This document shows, piece after piece, positions 1-5,877 of a stretch of 6,634 nucleotides of DNA. The position numbers and the translations under genes are program-made. The first letter of the stretch is position 1. Each line of letters begins with the position of its first letter. This stretch comes from Chloroflexota bacterium. Lineage in GTDB: Bacteria; Chloroflexota; Dehalococcoidia; UBA1151; UBA1328. Location of the stretch: NCBI GenBank assembly GCA_002687335.1, contig NYZY01000075.1:1-6634 (forward strand), given 5' to 3'. Under the pieces are notes generated by a model that saw only the letters and a program-made list of their open reading frames with translations, was not told where the DNA came from and ran no database searches.

Positions 1-1
1 A

Positions 2-1402
2 ACGATGCCAACCTTCTCGTGGGAGGCCTTCCCGGGTGCGGTCGATTATCACCTTGACGTGTTCAACTCTACCGGCGAAGCGGTCCTAAGAACTGACGTT
101 GGTGAGGCAACTGAATACGCTGTCGAAACAGCGCTTATCCTTGGTGAGAAGTACCAGTGGTCCGTATATGCAGAATCTAAATTGGGTATACGGATTGCGC
201 ATTATTCGTCGTTCTATTTCACAGTCGCAGACACGATTGGGACAGGCACGACAGTGACTGGTCGAGCGATGTGGAATGACCAGGCTTTGCCGATTGCCAG
301 TGTGATAGTAGTTGCTGAAGGTAATAGCCCCATTGATGCTAATCAACTTGCTAAAAGCTCGGTTGATGCCGACGGATACTTCACGATTTCATTTACCGGT
401 ACTGGTAATCACACGCTATGGGTGATGGCCCCTAACTCCGAGGAGTACTTTGGCAAAGGCAGGAGAGTGGTGCCTGATCCGGGGAAGACTGTCGACCTCG
501 GGAACGTGTACGTTGCAAAGAAGATGACGGTACTGTCTCCGACCGACGGATTTGCTTACGCTACATTGACGCCGACTTACTCTTGGGAGGCTTTCCCCGA
601 CGCAGTCGATTACAGTGTTGTGGTCTGGAACACTTCCACTGACCCCTCGACTAAGATTTTTACGGGCAGCGTGGGCAATGTGACCGAGTACACGCTTGAC
701 TCAGCACTGATCCCGTGTTGTTTACCGGACACTGACTACCAGATCACTGTAACTGCCACATCTGCTTCTGGCATAGACTTCGCGCATTCCGGCGGTCCGA
801 ATTTCACAGTTGAGAATGGTACGACTGTTACCGGCCGTGCGATGTGGAACGACCAGGCTCTGCCGAGTGCCAGTGTGACAGCTGTACCCGAGGGCACCAG
901 CCATACCACCACTAATCCTGCTGCTACAGGCTCGGTTGATGCTGACGGATACTTCACGATTTCATTTGCCGGTACGGGTAGTCACACGATATGGGTTAAG
1001 GGTCCTCCCGACGAGTACCAGGGAATTGGCAAAGCAGTAGAGCCTGATCCGGGGGAGACTGTCGACCTTGGGAACATGTACGTTGCAAAGAAGATGGCGG
1101 TGCCAACAATTGCGTATGTCTTATTACCTAATGGAGTAGATCATCGTTTCGAGTTCTCGTGGGAGGCGTTCCCTGATGCAGTCGATTACAGAGTTGCGAT
1201 TTGGAATACTTCCACTGACCCTTCGACTGAGATGTTCCAGGACAGCGTGGGCAATGTGACCAAGTACACTTTCGAATCGTCACTGAGTTTGGATACTGAG
1301 TATCAGTTCTCTGTGACTGCGATATCTGGCGTTAAGGAACCAGGTAGTAGTGCCGGTATACAGTTTGCGTACTACTCCGGTCTGAATTTCGCAATGCCGT
1401 AA
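2..1402 (+). CDS. Repetitive secreted beta-sandwich protein (FN3-like / carboxypeptidase-regulatory-like repeats), 5'-partial
   Basis: The frame is open to the left edge, so the ATG at 5 is probably internal and the signal peptide lies outside the window. Residue numbers count from that ATG. Three fibronectin-III-like domains (about 3-74, 190-269, 382-464) each open with S-W-E-A-F-P-(G/D)-A-V-D-Y and have a Y-x-(W/I/F)-(S/T)-V strand. Between them lie two near-identical domains (about 82-172 and 273-363) beginning TVTGRAMWNDQALP, with a central SVDADGYFTISF and ending DLGN-(V/M)-YVAKKM. That layout matches the transthyretin-like/carboxypeptidase regulatory fold (CarboxypepD_reg-like), in which a G-x-(A/V) strand, an insert loop and a 'D-x-x-G-x-F' strand recur. 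No enzyme motif, membrane anchor or sorting signal is seen after the last domain; the protein ends at a TAA soon after FN3-3. Such proteins are usually extracellular adhesive or spacer modules. The gene converges on the subtilase, 63 bp away. Domain class is fairly secure; specific function is unknown. Confidence 0.85.
   Translation, partial: TMPTFSWEAFPGAVDYHLDVFNSTGEAVLRTDVGEATEYAVETALILGEKYQWSVYAESKLGIRIAHYSSFYFTVADTIGTGTTVTGRAMWNDQALPIASVIVVAEGNSPIDANQLAKSSVDADGYFTISFTGTGNHTLWVMAPNSEEYFGKGRRVVPDPGKTVDLGNVYVAKKMTVLSPTDGFAYATLTPTYSWEAFPDAVDYSVVVWNTSTDPSTKIFTGSVGNVTEYTLDSALIPCCLPDTDYQITVTATSASGIDFAHSGGPNFTVENGTTVTGRAMWNDQALPSASVTAVPEGTSHTTTNPAATGSVDADGYFTISFAGTGSHTIWVKGPPDEYQGIGKAVEPDPGETVDLGNMYVAKKMAVPTIAYVLLPNGVDHRFEFSWEAFPDAVDYRVAIWNTSTDPSTEMFQDSVGNVTKYTFESSLSLDTEYQFSVTAISGVKEPGSSAGIQFAYYSGLNFAMP
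248..1093 (+). repeat. Long intragenic direct repeat, two copies (248-520 and 821-1093)
   Basis: The DNA for the two carboxypeptidase-regulatory-like domains is a direct repeat offset by 573 bp (191 codons), with long identical runs such as the GCGATGTGGAA block and the stretch around TACTTCACGATTTCATTT. The flanking FN3-like domains repeat with a similar period (188 and 192 codons), so the whole FN3+regulatory module was duplicated. Most differences I compared fall at third codon positions. That suggests a duplication old enough to diverge, or kept similar by selection or gene conversion. Confidence 0.8.
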
Positions 1403-1465
1403 CAGACACAACGTTGCTGCAGGTTTACCCCGCTGGTGAAGAGGATGCGCAAACAGGACCTGGTT

Positions 1466-3889
1466 TCAGCCGTCCCAGCACAGGGATTTCTGTACGTGTA
1501 TAGCGTAGAACACCTGTTGGCTTTGCTTGACATCAAACCCAAGGATACGGGCTTTGTAATTGCCTTCGGCCAACCCGGCATCTGTGTTTATACTTGCTCG
1601 CTCCCATACTGAATTGCCGGATTGACCCGCCGCGAAAATGACGTCATCAGGATTCACCAGATGTATGTCTATATCGCTATGGAACTGGACAGATCCCTCC
1701 GGCCACCATATTGCCGACTGAATTCCGCATGCCCCGTCAGGAACCTTAAGGTTTACGGTAGCTATATCTCCCGTGTCGTTTATCTGTGCGCTACCGTAAT
1801 ACAGAGTTCCATTGACAAACATCCTTGGCCTGCCGACGCCCTCGATGTTAAGGGTGGATATATTGGGTTCAACACCAATGTAGTTGTACGACCCTTCCCA
1901 GAAGGTTTGGTGTTCTCCGCTCCCGAGAACGGTTGCATAAACGTGGCCTGGTGAAAGCCAGGAGGCAAAGTTACTTCCCTTTTCTAAAAAGTTGTTGTAG
2001 ATCTGAGCCATAGCAGCTATCGAGGGGGTCGCTGCACTTGTGCCACCGAACGAACCAGTAGCGTTATCGTTGTTTGCTCTTCCGCTTTCCCAGTTTGTGT
2101 ACCCAAGAATATCCGGCTTGTATCGGCCGTCTAGTGCAGGGCCTCGTCCTGAATAAGAACAGACATTTGAATTGACACCCAAGGCACTACAGGGTGTGTC
2201 AATCTCATGAGCTCCAACGGTGATCGCTTTATGAGCGCCACCACTCATACTACCGAATGCAGGCTCAACCATTTGAACACCGTTTTGGTCAAAAGAAATT
2301 CCTGGAACCCGGGCTACGTTATCAGTGCAATCGAAGTCCCTCCACCCTCTTGGTGCCGGCGGATTCCCTACCAGAGTCGGATCCCAATTGGACTCACATG
2401 CAGAATTATTTGCTGCTACAAACACACCCATACCGAGATCATACATATTGTCAAAAGCCGGGTTGTTCCCCCTCGCACCCCAACCACCATAGGAGTTCGT
2501 AGAAATATTACTCCCAGAATCTACCGCTTTCTGTAGCGCTCGGCTGACAGTGCCAGATGGCAACCCATTAGTGGCATTGACCGCTTTCCACGAATCGGTT
2601 GTAACTTGTGTAATTCCCCGCAACTCGGCTGCGATATCAGCCGAGCCACTTATCCCTGCTTTGATCGGTGTTCCATGTCCACTGTTGTTGAAAGCAGTAT
2701 CCGCAACGCTGTAGGCCGGGAAGGTTGTGCCAGCAGCGCCATTCGGAGCACCCCCGTCCCCCCAACAGTTATTTCCGCTATTAAAGCAGTCTCCTGACCA
2801 GTCTCCGTTTTGGTCATCGAGCATACTATGCGTCAGGCGCACTCCCGTGTCGATAACTGCAAGATATCCCCAGTTCAGATTCCAGCTGTCGTAGGGTGTT
2901 GTGCGTAGTTGCTGCCTGACATCAAGCATGTCGTTGGCCGCATCACCGTCTGGACCCTGGGTCGGGCTGTTTTCAACATTGAGGGAAATGTTGATCACCT
3001 GATCCAGTTCAGCCAGCATTTTTACGCTGTCAAGCGAGACCGTAATGATCGGAGTATTGGCAATCCAGGGGATATAGACTATCTCGAACTTGATCTTGCC
3101 TCTAATAAGATCTCTGAATTCACCAAATTGAATTTTCCTGGCAGTTTTGATCTTGTCGATTTCGACCTGCCTGACAGCATCAATCTTTTTCCACTCGTCG
3201 CTGCCCCTTTCAGCATCTTTGAACCGAGGAAGTGGAGTCAGAATCAGGTCGTCTTTCAAATTGAGGACAATATCAACCAGTTCGCCCGGGTCTCCCTGTT
3301 CGAGTTTTCTCACAAGAGCTGGTGAATATATTGGATCTATGATGTTAGGTGGTTGTTCGCCTTTTACGTAGGGCAGCACTGCACCAGTACTGTATGTGAC
3401 TTCAGCCACGCCTGTTACGATTTGACCAGTACCGCCATCACTCGACGGAGTATTTACAAAAATTCCTTCAAATCCGGCCCTGCCTGTAACATCTTTTGCG
3501 GCGAGTTTTCCTAACGCCATCCAACCAGGAGTGTCAAACTGTACTGATTCCTTCACAGATTCATAATCTGCTTTAGCTTCACCTGACTCTTTAGCTTCAC
3601 TTGACTCTTTAGCTTCACTTGACTCTTTATCTTCGGGGACCACAGTATCTTCTGTCGTCTGTTTGGATTTTTCATCTGTTTCCGGAGTACGTGCGATTTC
3701 TGTTCTTAATGCCTCTATCGTTGATTCGGCTTTTGACAATTCCCCCTCAAGCGCCGTTTGTGTTCCAGCCCCTGGCACGCCTAGAGCGCCGGCTTCCAGT
3801 TCACACCCCATAAAAATTATTGGCACTAAAACCGATAAGGATATTGAGAATCCAACAAAGGTGCTTTTATTAACTATTGGAAGTGACAA
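1466..3889 (-). CDS. Subtilisin-like (S8) serine protease, probable surface lipoprotein
   Basis: Secreted endopeptidase of about 807 residues, numbered from the TTG at 3889. N-terminus: short basic segment, hydrophobic stretch (about 9-26), then I-F-M-G-C29, an atypical lipobox that predicts a lipid-anchored protein. Residues 35-70 look coiled-coil; about 87-106 is a K-E-S-S-E-A stalk repeat. Residues 190-307 resemble an I9 inhibitor propeptide (D-I-V-L-N strand, then a V-x-M-L-A-E-L-D-Q-V segment). Catalytic motifs: A-V-I-D347-T-G-V, S-G-H405-G-T, oxyanion N495 in V-A-A-N-N, and G-G-T-S618-A-A-T-P. A C-terminal beta-rich domain of about 115 residues (690-807) follows. Eight cysteines beyond the lipobox form four close or plausible pairs (368/375, 498/521, 567/577, 721/804), suggesting disulfides in an oxidising compartment. 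The start at 3889 is preferred over the in-frame TTG at 3907 because only 3889 has an AGGAG six bases upstream. All active-site residues are present, so it is probably active. Substrate unknown; the convergent neighbour encodes a repetitive surface protein. Confidence 0.93.
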   Translation of the reverse strand: MSLPIVNKSTFVGFSISLSVLVPIIFMGCELEAGALGVPGAGTQTALEGELSKAESTIEALRTEIARTPETDEKSKQTTEDTVVPEDKESSEAKESSEAKESGEAKADYESVKESVQFDTPGWMALGKLAAKDVTGRAGFEGIFVNTPSSDGGTGQIVTGVAEVTYSTGAVLPYVKGEQPPNIIDPIYSPALVRKLEQGDPGELVDIVLNLKDDLILTPLPRFKDAERGSDEWKKIDAVRQVEIDKIKTARKIQFGEFRDLIRGKIKFEIVYIPWIANTPIITVSLDSVKMLAELDQVINISLNVENSPTQGPDGDAANDMLDVRQQLRTTPYDSWNLNWGYLAVIDTGVRLTHSMLDDQNGDWSGDCFNSGNNCWGDGGAPNGAAGTTFPAYSVADTAFNNSGHGTPIKAGISGSADIAAELRGITQVTTDSWKAVNATNGLPSGTVSRALQKAVDSGSNISTNSYGGWGARGNNPAFDNMYDLGMGVFVAANNSACESNWDPTLVGNPPAPRGWRDFDCTDNVARVPGISFDQNGVQMVEPAFGSMSGGAHKAITVGAHEIDTPCSALGVNSNVCSYSGRGPALDGRYKPDILGYTNWESGRANNDNATGSFGGTSAATPSIAAMAQIYNNFLEKGSNFASWLSPGHVYATVLGSGEHQTFWEGSYNYIGVEPNISTLNIEGVGRPRMFVNGTLYYGSAQINDTGDIATVNLKVPDGACGIQSAIWWPEGSVQFHSDIDIHLVNPDDVIFAAGQSGNSVWERASINTDAGLAEGNYKARILGFDVKQSQQVFYAIHVQKSLCWDG
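3572..3634 (-). repeat. 18-bp tandem repeat encoding the acidic/lysine stalk of the subtilase
   Basis: On the + strand the unit TTTAGCTTCAC(C/T)TGACTC occurs three times head to tail (3572-3589, 3590-3607, 3608-3625), followed by a degenerate partial copy (TTTATCTTC, 3626-3634). Read on the - strand it encodes the hexapeptide K-E-S-(S/G)-E-A. Because the unit is a multiple of three, gain or loss of copies would change stalk length without breaking the frame. Confidence 0.9.
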
Positions 3890-3900
3890 CGAGTTCTCCT
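3890..3900 (-). promoter_or_regulatory. Ribosome-binding site that sets the subtilase start
   Basis: On the - strand the sequence reads AGGAGAACTCG directly before TTG at 3889: AGGAG with a six-base spacer. The upstream in-frame TTG at 3907 has only a T-run and CACCTGA before it, with no purine-rich site. This argues that translation starts at 3889 and gives a signal peptide beginning M-S-L-P-I-V-N-K. Confidence 0.7.
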
Positions 3901-3951
3901 GTGTCAAAAAATCAGGTGATCGACACCGTGTTCATATTAGAAGTTTTGTCC

Positions 3952-3977
3952 AATATACCCTGCCGACAAGTTGTCAA
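3952..3977 (-). promoter_or_regulatory. Possible subtilase promoter with overlapping palindrome
   Basis: Upstream of the subtilase the - strand has a perfect TTGACA (3977-3972) followed after 14 bases by TATATT (3957-3952). That spacing is shorter than the usual 16-18, so the call is weak. The -35 overlaps a perfect palindrome GACAAGTTGTC (3965-3975), with a further TTGTC half-site at 3946-3950, which could be an operator. The rest of the 3908-4040 gap shows no other clear signal. Confidence 0.22.
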
Positions 3978-4040
3978 CATGACTCAAACCATGAGCTAAT
4001 CATGAAGAAGCAGGTGTGAATCTATGCACAAGCATGCTTT

Positions 4041-4415
4041 TTAAACATTCCGTAACGTCCAAGATTCAAAATAAATCACAATCGGAATGATGATTACCAG
4101 GACACCAACCAGTGCCAGGATTGCAGGAGGCAGAGAATTTAGTGGTCCTATCGGTATTAAACTCACGCACACCATAAGGATCAAACTAGCTATTAAAGCA
4201 CCAGCTTTGAGAAATGCCGTTTGAACAACGATTGTACGTACTGATTCTTCACTCAAACCTCTTTTCAAAAGATCCGAAGCTTCCTCTCTTGCCGAGTCAA
4301 TAATCAGTCCCAGAACACAGGTCACGATTAATACCAAAAATGTTAGTAAAAATACTGGTTCCTCCGCTGTTGAATCGGTAATCAGCGAGGGGTGGATTAG
4401 CAAGGACGAGGTCAT
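4041..4415 (-). CDS. Small three-helix membrane protein, probably chimeric or 5'-truncated
   Basis: An open frame of 124 codons from the ATG at 4415 (frame open back to a TTG at 4481). Three hydrophobic segments are visible, at about residues 21-39 (FLLTFLVLIVTCVLGLI), 71-89 (ALIASLILMVCVSLIPI) and 97-117 (PPAILALVGVLVIIIPIVIYF). They are separated by a charged segment with A-R-E-E-A-S-D-L-L-K-R-G. I do not recognise a family. The ATG has no good ribosome-binding site. Its first nine codons (4415-4389) are out-of-frame hsdM sequence, so the native 5' end was probably lost where the two pieces were joined, or the true start lies further in. The hydrophobic pattern supports a genuine coding origin; whether it is expressed as drawn is uncertain. 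It ends at TAA (4043-4041), 151 bp upstream of the subtilase start. Confidence 0.5.
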   Translation of the reverse strand: MTSSLLIHPSLITDSTAEEPVFLLTFLVLIVTCVLGLIIDSAREEASDLLKRGLSEESVRTIVVQTAFLKAGALIASLILMVCVSLIPIGPLNSLPPAILALVGVLVIIIPIVIYFESWTLRNV

Positions 4416-5235
4416 ACAGCTCAATGTCACCAGACGCTTCTTCTGAAAGTGAATCTTTATGGTCGATCGCCGGGTTCTCAACTCCGTGAAGAAGCATGTT
4501 CATACTGCCAATACGAAGCATGGTGTTATCGAAGTCGTAACCGTGGAACATCTTTTCGTTGAAATGGCTACGAGAAGCATCTGACATCAATACCTCTGGG
4601 TGGTTGTCACGCAAGTACTCACCTGTAGCGACAAGGAAGCCAGCAGTACCGCATGCAGGATCACAGATCGTTTCTCCGGGCTGTGGAGCTGTTAGCTCAA
4701 CCATCAACTGGATGATGTGACGAGGTGTACGGAACTGACCGTTCTGTCCGGCTGTGGCGATCTTGCTGAGCATGTACTCGTAAAGGTCACCCTTGGTGTC
4801 CCGGTCATCCATCTGCACCTCGTCAAGCATGTCCACAACACGATGCAGAAGATTGGGGGTTGGTATCGTGAATCGTGCATCTTCCATGTGCTTAGAAAAC
4901 GATGTGTCGTCACCACCCACTGACCGCAATAATGGAAAAATTCGGTTATCTACGACATCGAACATCCGCTGTGGCGCAAAGTTTTTGAAATGAGACCAGC
5001 GCATATCTGAGTAAGGTTGACCTGAATCATCATTTCCTTCCGGAAAGTAGCTACGACGCATCGGTTGACCAAGCTCGGTAGCACGTCGTTCCTCTAGCAG
5101 CTGATTCTCATCAAGGCGCTTTAGAAAAAGTAGATAAGTGATTTGCTCGATCACTTCCAATGGGTTGGAAATACCACCTGACCAAAATGCATCCCAGATG
5201 GCATCAATTTGACTTCGGATACTTCCTGTAATCAA
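4297..5235 (-). pseudogene. hsdM: Truncated type I restriction-modification DNA methyltransferase subunit (hsdM stump)
   Basis: HsdM methylates adenine-N6 in the M2S complex of type I systems. The TTG start at 5235 has GAGA six bases upstream and opens M-I-T-G-S-I-R-S-Q-I-D-x-I-W-x-A-F-W, the conserved N-terminus of this family. Residues 1-135 form the helical HsdM_N domain (ISNPLEVIEQITYLLFLKRLD). The methyltransferase core follows with G-Q-F-R-T-P (166-171), SAM motif I D192-P-A-C-G-T-A-G199 and catalytic motif IV L-A-N280-P-P282. Family members have N-P-P-(F/Y) and run to about 480-520 residues. Here N-P-P is followed by L-A-D-Y and about 30 unrelated residues to a stop at 4297, so homology ends near 4389. 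The rest of the catalytic fold and the C-terminal tail that contacts HsdS are missing, and neither hsdS nor hsdR is adjacent. Methylation activity is very unlikely. Confidence 0.88.
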
Positions 5236-5245
5236 TGTTTATCTC

Positions 5246-5309
5246 TTTTGTGTGATTTCGTATTTAATCGTATTAAATCTAAGGTGAATCGTAGCAGAAT
5301 CACACAAAA
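5246..5309. repeat. Perfect 12-bp inverted repeat with nested palindrome upstream of hsdM
   Basis: TTTTGTGTGATT (5246-5257) is the exact reverse complement of AATCACACAAAA (5298-5309). Nested inside is ATTTAAT-CGT-ATTAAAT (5262-5278), a perfect 7-bp inverted repeat with a three-base loop. The left arm abuts the GAGA ribosome-binding site of hsdM and the right arm abuts a possible -10 box. It could be a two-site operator or a leader hairpin. Confidence 0.75.
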
Positions 5310-5338
5310 TCATACTTAGTATCTACTTCTTTTGTTCA
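5309..5338 (-). promoter_or_regulatory. Possible hsdM promoter
   Basis: On the - strand TATGAT (5314-5309, one mismatch to TATAAT) lies 18 bases after TGAACA (5338-5333, four of six matches to TTGACA). Transcription would start around 5302, inside the right arm of the 12-bp inverted repeat. That favours an operator over a fully transcribed hairpin if this promoter is real. Confidence 0.3.
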
Positions 5339-5343
5339 CCAAA

Positions 5344-5370
5344 ATTCTGCAACAATTTTCGTTACAGAAT
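5344..5370. repeat. 27-bp imperfect palindrome upstream of hsdM
   Basis: ATTCTG-C-AAC (5344-5353) and GTT-A-CAGAAT (5361-5370) are inverted around a 7-base AT-rich centre, with a single C/A mismatch. The form suits a dimeric regulator site or a short hairpin. No regulator gene is seen beside it. Confidence 0.5.
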
Positions 5371-5452
5371 GTGAAATACATCTAGTCCTTTTATTGACTA
5401 AATCAGTGTTCATAAAAGACATAACTTGCTCTGATTTCGGGGCGGGTTCCAC

Positions 5453-5585
5453 AATAAAAATTCAAAGCAACTTATTTAATACATAGGTAGTCCAATAACT
5501 ACATATATACATAGTTTTAACCAGTTAACTACTTACAAATAAACAAGTTAATTAAACCTAGTATTAGTAAGTTAGTTAAAACTTG
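5453..5585. other. AT-rich palindromic region (possible origin-like or regulatory DNA)
   Basis: This part of the gene-free 5236-5911 interval is strongly AT-rich and full of symmetry. AACTA...TAGTT at 5497-5516 is palindromic at 16 of 20 positions. AGTTTTAAC (5513-5521) is the exact reverse complement of GTTAAAACT (5575-5583). Inside that pair, TAACT (5526-5530) matches AGTTA (5570-5574) inverted, ACTTAC (5531-5536) pairs with GTAAGT (5567-5572) in an alternative register, and TTAATTAA (5548-5555) sits near the centre. No ORF with coding character is present. Easy melting plus hairpins is typical of replication origins and of structured control regions; the nearby Prim-Pol gene makes an origin worth considering, but no iterons or DnaA boxes are evident. 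Confidence 0.4.
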
Positions 5586-5680
5586 AGCCACGTTTTTTCG
5601 CAAGCTCCGCCACCCTCAATTTGCTTGAGCTGTTGCTTGTATCACAAACCTCTCATATGAGTGACGTTTTTTACAAACTG
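5584..5680. repeat. Imperfect direct repeat TGAGnnACGTTTTTT, two copies
   Basis: TGAGCCACGTTTTTT followed by CGCAAGCT (5584-5606) recurs as TGAGTGACGTTTTTT followed by ACAAACT (5658-5679), 74 bp apart. The 3' parts match after removal of one base. The second copy overlaps the perfect palindrome CTCATATGAG (5652-5661), which stands just before its T6 run. Confidence 0.5.
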
Positions 5681-5785
5681 TTGAGAGGTGCAGACCTGAG
5701 AACGACCCTATGTTGGAACAAATCTATTATTGTCCTCAGGTGAACAAGCAGTCCAACATGCTTCTCCGGGCATTTATCCTGGAGA
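5648..5785 (+). ncRNA. Candidate structured RNA with pseudoknot topology
   Basis: Five sets of complementary arms are packed into 138 nt. ACCTCTCA (5648-5655) pairs with TGAGAGGT (5682-5689). Four bases on, ACCTGAG (5694-5700) pairs with CTCAGGT (5735-5741). ATGTTGGA (5710-5717), in the loop of that second stem, is perfectly complementary to TCCAACAT (5752-5759) just beyond it, giving an H-type pseudoknot layout. TCTCCGGG (5763-5770) then pairs with CCTGGAGA (5778-5785) across a 7-base loop. CTCATATGAG (5652-5661) offers an alternative fold. The last hairpin needs a G-U pair if transcribed from the + strand but would have an A-C mismatch on the - strand, mildly favouring +. I do not recognise a known RNA family, and no convincing promoter is seen. 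It might instead be protein-binding DNA. Confidence 0.35.
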
Positions 5786-5790
5786 TTTCT
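5763..5790 (+). terminator. Weak intrinsic terminator-like hairpin
   Basis: An 8-bp stem TCTCCGGG/CCTGGAGA with one G-U pair and a 7-base loop, followed by TTTCT. The stem is adequate but the U-tract is short. It may simply be the last hairpin of the candidate RNA. Confidence 0.25.
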
Positions 5791-5817
5791 AGGCATTGTC
5801 TGCTTCTTTGAAACATA

Positions 5818-5857
5818 CCGTGCAGAACACGGATATTTCTTATGAGACTTATTTTTA
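5818..5857 (+). terminator. Possible hairpin plus T-rich tail
   Basis: CCGTG (5818-5822) and CACGG (5828-5832) form a 5-bp stem with a 5-base loop, followed by the T-rich ATATTTCTT and then TTATTTTTATT (5849-5859). The stem is short. If functional it would stop + strand transcription before it runs into the 3' end of the Prim-Pol gene. Confidence 0.2.
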
Positions 5858-5877
5858 TTCGTCTATTGTTATTATAC

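Noticed and set aside
1403..1465. Bidirectional terminator between the two convergent genes
   Set aside because: Only the short palindrome CAACGTTG (1409-1416) is visible, with no adjacent stem extension or T-tract on either side.
1622..2797. Several + strand ORFs of 60-110 codons opposite the subtilase
   Set aside because: They lie antisense to a well-supported protease with all catalytic motifs, and their translations are low-complexity and Cys/Pro/Thr-rich as expected of shadow frames.
3890..3907. In-frame TTG at 3907 as the start of the subtilase
   Set aside because: It has no ribosome-binding site, whereas the TTG at 3889 has AGGAG six bases upstream and still gives a complete export signal. 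The TTGACA at 3907-3902 lies inside this leader, too close to the start to be its -35.
4030..4044. AAGCATGCTTTTT as a terminator
   Set aside because: The stem is a palindrome without a loop, and the T-run follows on the + strand where no gene ends; on the - strand, where the membrane ORF ends, no U-tract follows.
4415..4481. Extending the small membrane ORF upstream to the TTG at 4481
   Set aside because: The added 22 residues are out-of-frame translation of conserved hsdM sequence and have no export or membrane character.
5246..5309. Terminal inverted repeats of a small insertion element
   Set aside because: The arms enclose only 40 bp, with no transposase and no target-site duplication, so an operator or hairpin is the simpler reading.
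5453..5785. CRISPR array or integron attC site
   Set aside because: There are no regularly spaced identical repeats, and the inverted arms do not follow the paired core-site layout of attC. No integrase or cas gene is present in the window.
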